Shown piece by piece: positions 6,513 to 14,203 of a stretch of 28,000 nucleotides of DNA. The position numbers were made by a program, and so were the translations under genes. The number at the start of each line of letters is the position of its first letter. The first letter of the stretch is position 1. The notes under the pieces are model-generated. The model made no database searches. It was not told the origin of the DNA and saw nothing but the letters and a program-made list of their open reading frames with translations. The DNA comes from JBMNQI01 sp050944055 (GTDB lineage Bacteria > Bacillota > Clostridia > Oscillospirales > Oscillospiraceae), in assembly GCA_050944055.1 (NCBI GenBank), contig JBMNQI010000031.1, forward strand, positions 1-28,000, written 5' to 3'.

Positions 6513-7340
6513 CTACCTTTCAAAGTTGAAGCTTCTTCTATACCTCGCTCCGTTTGCCAGCGCGAAAAGCAGTATAACGGCGAAAGAAAGTCCGGTAGGA
6601 AATCTTGAAATGATGGCGTTTTCGGTGGTTCCGGCGACGGTTATGCGCTCCGGCGCTTTCGGCTCAGGGAAACCGGCGCTGACATAGTCCGCCAACGCGC
6701 CGGCCAGGGTTGTGCCTGTCGCGGATGCGTGTTCTATTTGAGGCATGCCGTAGCCTCCGCCAAGCATAAACTCCGTAGCCGTCAGTCTGATTTTGGTTTC
6801 GTTGTCACTAAGCTCCAGTTCCTCTCCGGTAGAGAGCGTTATTGACATGACTCTTCGCCCTGCGGGCAAGGTCGCGTCGTATTTGAATTCAAATCCCGAA
6901 ATCTGCGGGAAGCCGTCCCAGGCCGAAAGAGAGCGGTCAATTCTTTCCCGCTCGTCAATCGTTATGCGTGATATTCCGTTTTCGAGGATTTCCCGCAGCT
7001 GGCGAGGCGTGACTTCCGCCATGGCCAGTTCCCTGTCTTCCGTGAAGACGGCGAAAACCTCCGCCATGGTCGTTTCCCCTGCCTGCAGGTTTGCGGCAAA
7101 GTCTCCGCCGTTGAGTATGGCTATATCCGCTCCAGTGGACAGCCTCGCCGCATCGGCGGATACGTTTCCGAGCTTTGTCTCGGCTATACGGGCGTCCGGG
7201 TCGTTCATCGCCGTCAGGACTGCGGGAACGGAGCCTATTACTCCGTCCATGCTGGACACAGCAGAGGCTTTGGACAAAAGGATAACGCAAATCAGCATCA
7301 GTGTGAGCAGCCTACGCGTTCGCCTGTAAAATCGATTCAT
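6513..7340 (-). CDS. Membrane-anchored 5'-nucleotidase C-terminal-domain protein (no catalytic domain)
   Basis: 275 aa from the ATG at 7340. After a signal/TM segment (RRLLTLMLICVILLSKASA) the protein matches only the 5_nucleotid_C domain of UshA-like nucleotidases: GNVSADAARLSTGADIAILNGGDFAANLQAGETTMAEVFAVF, ISGFEFKYDATLPAGRRV and TEFMLGGGYG. The metallophosphatase domain carrying the metal ligands is missing. The C-terminus has RFPTG, about 15 hydrophobic residues and YRRSFNFER, which resembles a sortase or membrane anchor, although the canonical LPxTG spacing is not met. The start overlaps the end of the upstream ATPase gene by 29 nt, preceded by AGGGAG, which implies translational coupling; it is the last gene of the dpp-like operon. 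I infer a surface substrate-binding role. A longer start at 7370 is possible. Confidence 0.75.
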   Translation of the reverse strand: MNRFYRRTRRLLTLMLICVILLSKASAVSSMDGVIGSVPAVLTAMNDPDARIAETKLGNVSADAARLSTGADIAILNGGDFAANLQAGETTMAEVFAVFTEDRELAMAEVTPRQLREILENGISRITIDERERIDRSLSAWDGFPQISGFEFKYDATLPAGRRVMSITLSTGEELELSDNETKIRLTATEFMLGGGYGMPQIEHASATGTTLAGALADYVSAGFPEPKAPERITVAGTTENAIISRFPTGLSFAVILLFALANGARYRRSFNFER

Positions 7341-8292
7341 TGAGCTCCCTGACATGGTGGCATGACACATAGTGTTCCGATATCACCTCTTCGAATGCCG
7401 GCGCTTGATTATGGCAGTGTTCGGTCGCATATTCGCAACGGGGCGCGAAACGGCAGCCCGGCTGGGGGTTTACGGGCGAGGATATTTCGCCCCGGAGTAT
7501 AATCTGTTCCTTTATATAGTCGATATTCGGCACAGGTATCGCGGAGAGCAGGGCCTTTGTATAGGGGTGCAGCGGCCGCCTGAAAAGCTCCTTCGAGGGG
7601 CATTTCTCCACCATGGTCCCGGCATACATGACAAGAATGTCGTCCGAAATGTGCTTTACCACGGAAAGGTCATGAGTTATAAATATGTAGGTCAGAGCAT
7701 GCTGCTCCTGAAGGTCCTGCAGAAGGTTAAGTATCTGCGCCTGAATCGACACGTCCAGCGCGGAAACGGGCTCGTCGCATACGATGAATTTCGGTTTAAG
7801 CGCGAGAGCCCGGGCAATGCCTATGCGCTGCCTGCGCCCGCCGTCTAACTCGTGCGGGTAGGAAAAAGCGAAGCGGCGGGCAAGGCCAACCATCTCCATA
7901 AGCTCAAACACCCTGGCATTAAGCTCGGCTTTTTTCTTATAGATCCGATACGTCTTGAGCGGGTCCGCGATGAGCTCAAATGCGGACATGCGCGGGTTCA
8001 GAGAGGAAAACGGGTCCTGGAAGACTATCTGCATATTTTTAATAAGCTCTTGCCGCTCTGCGCCCTTGGCGTTTGTAATATCCCTGCCGTTAAATATAAT
8101 TTCGCCGTCCGTCGCGTCTAATAGTCCGAGGATAACGCGCCCAAGCGTCGATTTCCCGCAGCCGGATTCTCCGACGACTCCCAAGGTCTTTCCCTCGTCA
8201 ATCGAGAACGAGACCTTCTCCACCGCGTGGAGCATGCCCTGCTTGACTTTAAAGTATTTTTTCAGGTTATTCACCCTTAGAAGCTCGCTCAT
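7312..8292 (-). CDS. Di-/oligopeptide ABC transporter ATP-binding protein (DppF/OppF-like)
   Basis: 326 aa, second ATPase of a peptide/opine/nickel-type importer. It carries Walker A GESGCGKST (41-49), Q-loop FQDP (91-94), Walker B FIVCDE (169-174) and H-loop ITHDLS, plus the C-terminal oligo_HPY extension with HPYTKALLSAIP and CRFAPRCEYATEHC. The ABC signature reads LDGGR (149-153) instead of LSGGQ. The ATG at 8292 overlaps the stop of the upstream ATPase gene as TGATG; a longer in-frame extension would run into that gene. Both ATPases should form a heterodimer on the cytoplasmic face of the two permeases encoded upstream. Confidence 0.92.
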   Translation of the reverse strand: MSELLRVNNLKKYFKVKQGMLHAVEKVSFSIDEGKTLGVVGESGCGKSTLGRVILGLLDATDGEIIFNGRDITNAKGAERQELIKNMQIVFQDPFSSLNPRMSAFELIADPLKTYRIYKKKAELNARVFELMEMVGLARRFAFSYPHELDGGRRQRIGIARALALKPKFIVCDEPVSALDVSIQAQILNLLQDLQEQHALTYIFITHDLSVVKHISDDILVMYAGTMVEKCPSKELFRRPLHPYTKALLSAIPVPNIDYIKEQIILRGEISSPVNPQPGCRFAPRCEYATEHCHNQAPAFEEVISEHYVSCHHVRELNESILQANA

Positions 8293-9263
8293 CAACCTGC
8301 CCCCTCTCCCGCATAGAGCAGGCATTTGACTAAATGACCCGGCTCTATTTCTATTGCCTTCGGTGTGCATACCCGGCACTTTTCCGTGGTCTCTTTGCAG
8401 CGCGGGTGGAATTTGCACCCGTTGGGCAGGTTTGCAGGGTCTGGCATAAGTCCCGCAATTGGGCTTAATCTTCGCACTTCCTTATCAAGCGACGGCAGGG
8501 AACCAAAAAGGCCTCTCGTGTACGGATGGGATGTATTCTTAAAGATTTGAGCAATCGAACCGTACTCGACAATTTCTCCGGCGTACATGATAGCGACCTT
8601 GCTGCACGTCTCCGCAACAATCCCGAGGTCATGCGTGATTAAAAGTACGGAGGTTCCGAGTTTTTTCTTCAGCTCGTTTATCATTTTGAGTATCTGCGCC
8701 TGTATAGTCACGTCCAGCGCCGTCGTTGGCTCGTCCGCTATCAGCAGTGCGGGCGAACAGGCAAGAGCGATCGCGATGATGACGCGCTGCTTCATGCCGC
8801 CTGAAAACTGGTGCGGGTAATCGGCGCTGCGCTCCGCGCTTATTCCCACCATCTCAAGCATCTCAAGGCTCTTTTTAACCGCCAGCGCCCGCGAGCAGTT
8901 TTCATGCAGGGCGATGACTTCGGCTATCTGGTCGCCGACACGAAGTACGGGATTTAAGGCGGTCATCGGGTCTTGGAATATCATCGCGATTTCGTTGCCC
9001 CTGATTTTCCGCATCTCGTGGTCGCGCTTTTTTAGCAGGTCGTCCTCTTTGAAATACACTTCGCCGTTTACTATTTTACCGGGAGGCTGGGGTATAAGGC
9101 GCATGATCCCAAGCGCCGTTGTAGTCTTTCCCGCTCCCGTCTCGCCAACGAGGCCGAGAGTCTCCCCTTTGCCTATACTCAGGCTTACGTCGTTTACCGC
9201 CCTGATAACAGCGTTATCGGTATGGTAGTGTATGGACAGATTGTTGATTTCCAGCAGACTCAT
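8292..9263 (-). CDS. Di-/oligopeptide ABC transporter ATP-binding protein (DppD/OppD-like)
   Basis: 323 aa. Walker A GETGAGKTT (40-48), Q-loop FQDPMTALNP (96-105), signature FSGGM (153-157), Walker B LLIADE (173-178), ITHDLGIVAETC and a C-terminal HPYTRGLFGSLP region with the cysteine group CKFHPRCKETTEKCRVC. The start at 9263 follows AGGAGGG by seven bases and lies 11 bp after the dppC-like stop. The stop overlaps the next ATPase start by one base. It pairs with the DppF-like subunit to power import. This family also includes nickel and opine importers, so the peptide label is by family only. Confidence 0.93.
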   Translation of the reverse strand: MSLLEINNLSIHYHTDNAVIRAVNDVSLSIGKGETLGLVGETGAGKTTTALGIMRLIPQPPGKIVNGEVYFKEDDLLKKRDHEMRKIRGNEIAMIFQDPMTALNPVLRVGDQIAEVIALHENCSRALAVKKSLEMLEMVGISAERSADYPHQFSGGMKQRVIIAIALACSPALLIADEPTTALDVTIQAQILKMINELKKKLGTSVLLITHDLGIVAETCSKVAIMYAGEIVEYGSIAQIFKNTSHPYTRGLFGSLPSLDKEVRRLSPIAGLMPDPANLPNGCKFHPRCKETTEKCRVCTPKAIEIEPGHLVKCLLYAGEGAG

Positions 9264-9274
9264 ATTAAGCCCTC

Positions 9275-10177
9275 CTACTGCTTCAGCCTTGGGTCGAGTG
9301 CATCGCGCAGCCCGTCCCCCAATAGGTTAAAGCCGAAGAGCGTCAGCACGATGGCAACGCCCGGGAAAGTAATCAGCGGCCAATAATCCCTTATGTATGT
9401 GCGCCCGCTCGCCAGAATGGAACCCCATTCCGGCGTAGGTGGCTGGACGCCCAGGCCGATAAAGCTAAGACCGGATATCTGGAGTATGGACATGCCGATT
9501 CGAAGAGTCGAATCGACAATAAGCGGCGCTATTGTGTTGGGGAGAATGTGCCTGAAAATAATGCGCAGATGTTTCGAGCCCGTAGCCCTTGCCGCCTCGA
9601 CGAATTCCTGGTCACGTATAGAGAGCACCGTCGCGCGCAGTATCCTCGCCGAGGCCGGAACGCCCGAAATGGATATGGCCAGCGCCGTATTGAATACCCC
9701 GGAACCCAGCGCCGCCGAGACAGCAACAGCGAGCAGCAGGCCCGGAATGGCCATAATGATGTCCATTATTCGCATGACGGCATGTTCGTATTTACCGCCG
9801 AAATACCCAGCCGTCGCGCCGAAAAAGCCGCCTGTCACCAGTGAGAGTATGACGGACATCAAAGCCACAAGCAGAGAGATGCGCCCGCCATAGAGGATTC
9901 TGCTGAACAGGTCGCGCCCTAAATTATCCGCCCCGAAAAAGTGCTCGGAGCTTAGCGGGGCAAAGCGGCTCTTCGGATCCTGCATGCTGTAGTCGTACTT
10001 CGTGATAAAGTCCGCAAATATGGTCGAAAGCAGCAGAACGACCACGATAGCCAGTCCGACGACGGCAAGCTTGTTCTTAAAAAGCCGCCGGACGACATCC
10101 TTCCACTGGCCGTGTTTCTTCATGATTTCTTCCAGCGTGTCGTTGTGCTCCAGCTTCTGTTTGCGCGTTATAAGCAT
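9275..10177 (-). CDS. Di-/oligopeptide ABC transporter permease (DppC/OppC-like)
   Basis: 300 aa. An N-terminal cytoplasmic stretch leads into a first TM helix (LAVVGLAIVVVLLLSTIFADFI), then the OppC_N region (HFFGADNLGRDLFSRILYGGRISL) and a BPD_transp_1 domain with about five more helices. The ATPase-coupling EAA loop reads EAARATGSKHLRIIFRHILPN. The start is ambiguous between the adjacent ATGs at 10180 and 10177, which overlap the dppB-like stop as ATGATG; 10177 is preferred because AGGAGG lies at a better spacing of seven bases. A longer in-frame extension to 10294 overlaps the upstream gene and is rejected. Confidence 0.92.
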   Translation of the reverse strand: MLITRKQKLEHNDTLEEIMKKHGQWKDVVRRLFKNKLAVVGLAIVVVLLLSTIFADFITKYDYSMQDPKSRFAPLSSEHFFGADNLGRDLFSRILYGGRISLLVALMSVILSLVTGGFFGATAGYFGGKYEHAVMRIMDIIMAIPGLLLAVAVSAALGSGVFNTALAISISGVPASARILRATVLSIRDQEFVEAARATGSKHLRIIFRHILPNTIAPLIVDSTLRIGMSILQISGLSFIGLGVQPPTPEWGSILASGRTYIRDYWPLITFPGVAIVLTLFGFNLLGDGLRDALDPRLKQ

Positions 10178-11145
10178 CATGCGGCCTCCTTTTTTGCCTG
10201 TCCGCGCTTTTTCCCGGATTCGTACTGGGCTTTTATCCGGGGGTCGACATAGGCGTAGCAGACGTCCACGAGAAGATTCATCGCGCATATGCATAGGGAA
10301 AGGAGCAGAACACAGCCGTTGATGACCGGATAATCCCTCGCGCTGATCCCCGACATCAGGTACGTACCGAGGCCGGGTATGGTGAATATTGTCTCTATGA
10401 TTACAGAGCCGCCCATTACCATGCTCATCTGCATGCCTACGATAGTGATCACGGGTATGAGCGCGTTTTTTAACGCGTGTCTGCTGATAACCTTGCTCTC
10501 TTTAAGCCCCTTTGCGCGTGCCGTGCGTATATAATCCTGCCTAATAACCTCCAGCATGCTCGAGCGGGTCATGCGTGCTACGACGGCAACTGAGGTCAAA
10601 GAGTTTGATAGGACCGGCAGAACCCAGTGCCGCCATGAGCCAAGCCCCGTCGCGGGAAGCCACTCGAGCTTAAGAGCGAAGAGCAGAATGCACATCAGCG
10701 CCAGCCAGTAACCCGGCATCGCCGCGAAAATCATTGATAACGAAGTCACACCGTAGTCGAGGAGCGAATACTGCTTCGTCGCGGATAGAAGGCCGAAGGG
10801 TATGCCGAGCAGTATAGTTACGCAGACGCTGAGCATGCCGAGAGTAAAAGTGGTACCGAGGCGGGACGACATTTCCACACCGACCAGATGGCCGTATGAG
10901 TACGAAACGCCGAAATCCAACCTAGTCACAATACCCCATACATAGCTAATAAACTGCACAACAAACGGCTTGTCCAGGCCAAGCTCGATGACCTTCCTGT
11001 CATACGCCTCCTGAGTATAGTTCGACCCCAGCAGTGCGACGACAGGGTCTCCCGGGGTGAAATAGCTTATTGTAAACACTATGAAGAGAACTCCGAGGAT
11101 GACGGGTATCATCCACAGCAGCCGCTTTAATATGTATTTTATCAA
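10177..11145 (-). CDS. Di-/oligopeptide ABC transporter permease (DppB/OppB-like)
   Basis: 322 aa. A first TM helix (LLWMIPVILGVLFIVFTISYF) is followed by the family segment FTPGDPVVALLG and a large external loop. A BPD_transp_1 domain follows with the EAA loop IRTARAKGLKESKVISRHALKNALIP and the closing YVDPRI. The start codon is TTG at 11145, supported by GGAGG eight bases upstream and by the conserved N-terminus MIKYILKRL. The stop overlaps the dppC-like start. A 10-bp GC-rich stem without a T-tract (11170-11199) lies between this gene and the binding-protein gene upstream and may protect or unequalise the mRNA. Confidence 0.92.
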   Translation of the reverse strand: MIKYILKRLLWMIPVILGVLFIVFTISYFTPGDPVVALLGSNYTQEAYDRKVIELGLDKPFVVQFISYVWGIVTRLDFGVSYSYGHLVGVEMSSRLGTTFTLGMLSVCVTILLGIPFGLLSATKQYSLLDYGVTSLSMIFAAMPGYWLALMCILLFALKLEWLPATGLGSWRHWVLPVLSNSLTSVAVVARMTRSSMLEVIRQDYIRTARAKGLKESKVISRHALKNALIPVITIVGMQMSMVMGGSVIIETIFTIPGLGTYLMSGISARDYPVINGCVLLLSLCICAMNLLVDVCYAYVDPRIKAQYESGKKRGQAKKEAA

Positions 11146-11169
11146 TTTAATTTCCTCCGGAGTTGTTTT

Positions 11170-11199
11170 GGGCCGCCGCTCCAGCTATGGCGGCGGCCC
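11170..11199 (-). other. Intercistronic hairpin between SBP and permease genes
   Basis: GGGCCGCCGC and GCGGCGGCCC arms, 10 bp, flank a 10-nt loop. On the transcribed strand they are followed by AAAACAACT, not T residues, so it is not a classic terminator. Such stems often stabilise the 3' end of binding-protein mRNA to keep it in excess over the permeases. Confidence 0.6.
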
Positions 11200-11217
11200 G
11201 TGTTTTACCGCAAAATT

Positions 11218-12840
11218 TCAGGCGAGTGTTATGTATCTCAGGTTGCAGTCCTTGCCGTGCCAGAAGTTGATGTCCGCTACGACGTCGGTCCTATAAGCGA
11301 CAGCCAAAGCGTTTTCCACAAGGGGTATGACAAGGAAGTTATTATAGGCGTATTTCTGCAGTTCCGCATACGCGGCGGCGCGCACTTTGCTGTCGATGCT
11401 TTTAAGCCCCTCATATGCAATCCGGTTGAAAGTATCATCATCTATCGTGCAAACCGCGAAGGAACCGTAACCGACCATAAGGCTCTGCAGGGATATAAAC
11501 GGTTCTCCGGTCGGCGCCCCGGTGGTCGTACTCTGGAAGTTAAAGTCGGAGCCTCCCTCGCTGAGCCATTTACCCAAAGTCGTCGCGAAGTCATAGTATT
11601 CAAGACTGAGCGATATGCCGACCTCGCTGAGGTAGAACTGGATGGCCTCCGACATGGTTTTCATCTGTTCCTGTTCCATACAGACGAATTTAAACGATAT
11701 CTCTCCCTCGGAGTATCCCGCATCAGCGAGGAACTTCCTGGCCCTGTCCGGGTCGTATTTATACGTACCCGTATTTACATAGTACGGGTTGCTGGACGAC
11801 AGAATGGAAGTCGGTTCGGCATACAGTTCGCCGTAACCCGCCACCCCGACCGCGTTCCAGTCGACGGCACACGCAATGGCCTCGCGCACTCTCGGGTTGC
11901 TTAAGTACTGATTTTTTATGTCCATACAGAAGAACATATTGTCTCCGCTGGATATCTTCTCCACAGCGATACCCTCAACACCGGCCTTTGCGCGCGCGTA
12001 ATCGGCTTCGGCTATGCCGGCAGCAATATCTATTGCGCCTGTCTCAAGGTCTATAAATTCAGTCGCGTCCTCGGCATAATACCTGATGACGAACTCATCA
12101 ACCGGGTACTGGCTCAAATCTCCCCAGTAATCCTCCCTGCGTTCAAGCTTGACGTATGAGTCGGTCTTGTATTCGGTAACCCTATACGGACCGCTCCCAA
12201 CGGGGTTATTATACCAGTCCTGGGACTCCCAGCCCACTTCTTCGCACCATTTCTTGCACATCACCGGTACGCAGATTGCGCTGATGCCTGGACCGTAAGG
12301 CTCAAAGGTCTTGATAACGGTTGTGAGCCCGTCGTCCTCGACATAGGAATTTGCGAAATCAAAAGCAAGGAACATCTGGGCTACCATCGCCTGTCGGTCA
12401 GCGTAGTTGGAGAGGCTGAATATCAGGTCCTCGCCGGTCATCTTGTAGCCGTTGGAAAAAGTGATTCCCTCCTTCAGCTTCATGACGAAGGTCGTGTCAT
12501 CTTCATAATACCAGTCGTCAAGAATCAGGGAAAACGTCTCCTTTGTTTCCGGGTCCATGTAGAACATGCTGTCGTAGACAAGGTATGATCCAATCAGGCA
12601 GGTTGCCGCGGCTCCGCCGTAGAGGAATGAGCCTAACTCGTCTGTGGTTCCGACATTAATTGTAATCTTCTCGCCGCCGCCTTCCGGCGCCGGCGCGGCG
12701 GATTCATCAGGCGTATCGGACGAACCCGCGGCCGGGCTGTTTGGGCTGTCCGTGCCGCCGGCAGTTGAGTCGCAGGCCGCCGGAATAAGAAAGAGCAGAA
12801 AAGCCAGGACACCCGCAAGGATTCTTCCAGATTTTTTCAT
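11218..12840 (-). CDS. Extracellular solute-binding lipoprotein, SBP_bac_5 (DppA/OppA-like)
   Basis: 540 aa. The signal MKKSGRILAGVLAFLLFLIPAAC carries a lipobox ending at Cys23, followed by a Gly/Ser/Pro/Ala-rich linker (about residues 24-55) and then the binding domain. Family features include FVMKLKEGITFSNGYKMTGEDLIFSL, NNPVGSGPYRVTEYKTDSYVKLERREDYWG and ALAVAYRTDVV near the end. It is the substrate receptor of the operon, anchored outside the membrane. The start at 12840 follows AGGAGG by about eight bases; an ORF extension to 12933 has no ribosome binding site. First gene of the minus-strand operon, with a promoter at 12924-12952. The true ligand (peptide, opine, metal complex or another organic compound) cannot be read from sequence. 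Confidence 0.92.
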   Translation of the reverse strand: MKKSGRILAGVLAFLLFLIPAACDSTAGGTDSPNSPAAGSSDTPDESAAPAPEGGGEKITINVGTTDELGSFLYGGAAATCLIGSYLVYDSMFYMDPETKETFSLILDDWYYEDDTTFVMKLKEGITFSNGYKMTGEDLIFSLSNYADRQAMVAQMFLAFDFANSYVEDDGLTTVIKTFEPYGPGISAICVPVMCKKWCEEVGWESQDWYNNPVGSGPYRVTEYKTDSYVKLERREDYWGDLSQYPVDEFVIRYYAEDATEFIDLETGAIDIAAGIAEADYARAKAGVEGIAVEKISSGDNMFFCMDIKNQYLSNPRVREAIACAVDWNAVGVAGYGELYAEPTSILSSSNPYYVNTGTYKYDPDRARKFLADAGYSEGEISFKFVCMEQEQMKTMSEAIQFYLSEVGISLSLEYYDFATTLGKWLSEGGSDFNFQSTTTGAPTGEPFISLQSLMVGYGSFAVCTIDDDTFNRIAYEGLKSIDSKVRAAAYAELQKYAYNNFLVIPLVENALAVAYRTDVVADINFWHGKDCNLRYITLA

Positions 12841-12923
12841 TTTGTCTCCTCCTTGATATACAATAATAGTTCTCATAGCGATTACAGCATTTTCCGGACA
12901 ATACAAAATACAACTTACATTAA

Positions 12924-12952
12924 ATTCTAACATATGAACCCGGCAGTGTCAT
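12924..12952 (-). promoter_or_regulatory. Promoter of the dpp-like operon
   Basis: On the minus strand ATGACA (12947-12952), 17 bp and TAGAAT (12924-12929), giving a leader of about 77 nt before the binding-protein ATG. Confidence 0.6.
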
Positions 12953-13002
12953 TAGCTCGTATAATATCTTTTTTTAATAGTATTTTTTAAAATTATTATA
13001 AA

Positions 13003-13044
13003 AATAGATAATAAAATCCGTTATATATTATTGATTTATTACAA
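13003..13044. promoter_or_regulatory. AT-rich motif shared with 14104-14153; possible LysR site
   Basis: Contains AAATAGAT, TAAAAT and the exact 13-mer TGATTTATTACAA (13032-13044), in the same order as in the LysR/SnoaL intergenic region. It lies about 50-100 bp upstream of the -35 of the dpp-like promoter. Low-complexity AT-rich sequence could create such matches by chance. Confidence 0.35.
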
Positions 13045-13052
13045 CGACAGCG

Positions 13053-13083
13053 AAAGCCGCGGAGGAACTCTCTCCGCGGCTTT
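13053..13083 (-). terminator. Terminator of the LysR gene
   Basis: A 12-bp stem, AAAGCCGCGGAG paired with CTCCGCGGCTTT, sits 19 bp after the LysR stop on the minus strand. The A/T ends make it usable in both directions, but the T-tract is short. Confidence 0.7.
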
Positions 13084-13101
13084 AATAAACAATATGTTGT
13101 T

Positions 13102-14007
13102 TTACTTTGCCGGATAGATTTCCCGCAGCTTATCGACAAGCAGCGGAAGGACGGGATTGTCGTCCCCGCTCCTGTAGCTCACGATTTTGAATAGCTTGTC
13201 CGATTCCAGCCCAAGGGGATTCCCCTTGATATTCGGGTATGCGAGATATTTCAAATGGCTCTCTGGAATGATTCCTACGCCCTCCCCCGTGGCTATGTAC
13301 ATCGACGTGACGCTCGAAGAATCGCTGAACTGTATTCTGGGTAAAACGCCCATGTCCGTAATCATCCTTATAATATTGACTGCGCCGGACGGATTGTCCT
13401 GTACCAGAAACATCGGAACAGTCTCAAGCAGCTCACGGGCTTCTGTTCCTTCCCTATATTTTGGGTGGGACTCAGCTATCGAAAGAACGAACCGGTCCTC
13501 TGAAAGCACTATATGCTCAAAATTGTTTGTTTTCGGTATACTGTGTGAGATAGTCAGCCATAGGTCGATTTCCCTGTCGTCAAAAATCATATACTGATGC
13601 GTATCGTAGTCATGGAAAAACAGCCGCATTATATTAAACCGCTTCTTGACTTCATTTATCGCGAGGGAAAGCGAGTAGCATAGGTCTATGTCTCTGCCGA
13701 TGTGCGGGTCGATGTATATACGCAGCGGGTATTGGGTCAGATTCTCCCTGCTCGCTTCCCGCAGGCGCGTCTCAAGTCTTTCACAGTCGTAGAGTATCCG
13801 CTTCGCTTCGCTCTGCAGGATAACGCCCTCCGAAGTAAGGGAGATTTTCTTGCCATGGCGCTCAAACAGTTTTACCCCCAGCCGTTCCTCGAGCTGCATA
13901 ATCTGCTGGCTCAGGCTGGATTGCGATATGAATAGGGATTCGGCCGCCCGGCTGAAATTAAGATAGCTCGCGACGGCGAGAAAGTAACGTAAAGATCTAA
14001 AATCCAT
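13102..14007 (-). CDS. LysR-family transcriptional regulator
   Basis: 301 aa. The N-terminal winged HTH reads MDFRSLRYFLAVASYLNFSRAAESLFISQSSLSQQIMQLEERLGVKLFERHGKKISLTSEG, matching the LysR consensus closely. The C-terminal part is a LysR_substrate effector domain with the usual GEGVGIIPES near the end. The start at 14007 is taken because the HTH begins there and GGGGGT lies nine bases upstream; the in-frame extension to 14172 runs through the promoter. It is divergent from the SnoaL-like gene and precedes the dpp-like operon on the same strand, so these are its likely targets. The co-inducer is unknown. Confidence 0.93.
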   Translation of the reverse strand: MDFRSLRYFLAVASYLNFSRAAESLFISQSSLSQQIMQLEERLGVKLFERHGKKISLTSEGVILQSEAKRILYDCERLETRLREASRENLTQYPLRIYIDPHIGRDIDLCYSLSLAINEVKKRFNIMRLFFHDYDTHQYMIFDDREIDLWLTISHSIPKTNNFEHIVLSEDRFVLSIAESHPKYREGTEARELLETVPMFLVQDNPSGAVNIIRMITDMGVLPRIQFSDSSSVTSMYIATGEGVGIIPESHLKYLAYPNIKGNPLGLESDKLFKIVSYRSGDDNPVLPLLVDKLREIYPAK

Positions 14008-14031
14008 TCGTCTATACCCCCCAGCATTCTG

Positions 14032-14060
14032 AGTATAACCAATAACGCGTAAACTGTCAA
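14032..14060 (-). promoter_or_regulatory. Promoter of the LysR gene
   Basis: On the minus strand a perfect TTGACA (14055-14060), 17 bp and TATACT (14032-14037). Transcription would start near 14025, about 18 nt before the ATG. Confidence 0.8.
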
Positions 14061-14103
14061 AAGTTATCAATCGGTCTAACAAATGACGGATGGAAAAATA
14101 ATC

Positions 14104-14153
14104 GTAAATAGATATTATACATAAATAAAATGTTACTGTATGATTTATTACAA
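14104..14153. promoter_or_regulatory. LysR/SnoaL intergenic AT-rich regulatory region
   Basis: Carries AAATAGAT, ATAAAAT and TGATTTATTACAA (14141-14153), all also present at 13003-13044. AATAAA and TTTATT form an interrupted dyad here. No good sigma-A promoter for the SnoaL-like gene is visible, which fits an activator-dependent promoter using this region. The assignment to LysR is inference from position. Confidence 0.4.
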
Positions 14154-14203
14154 TCCGGGAATACAAACTCAACTTGATTCTATGTAAGGAAAGGAGATTA
14201 AGT

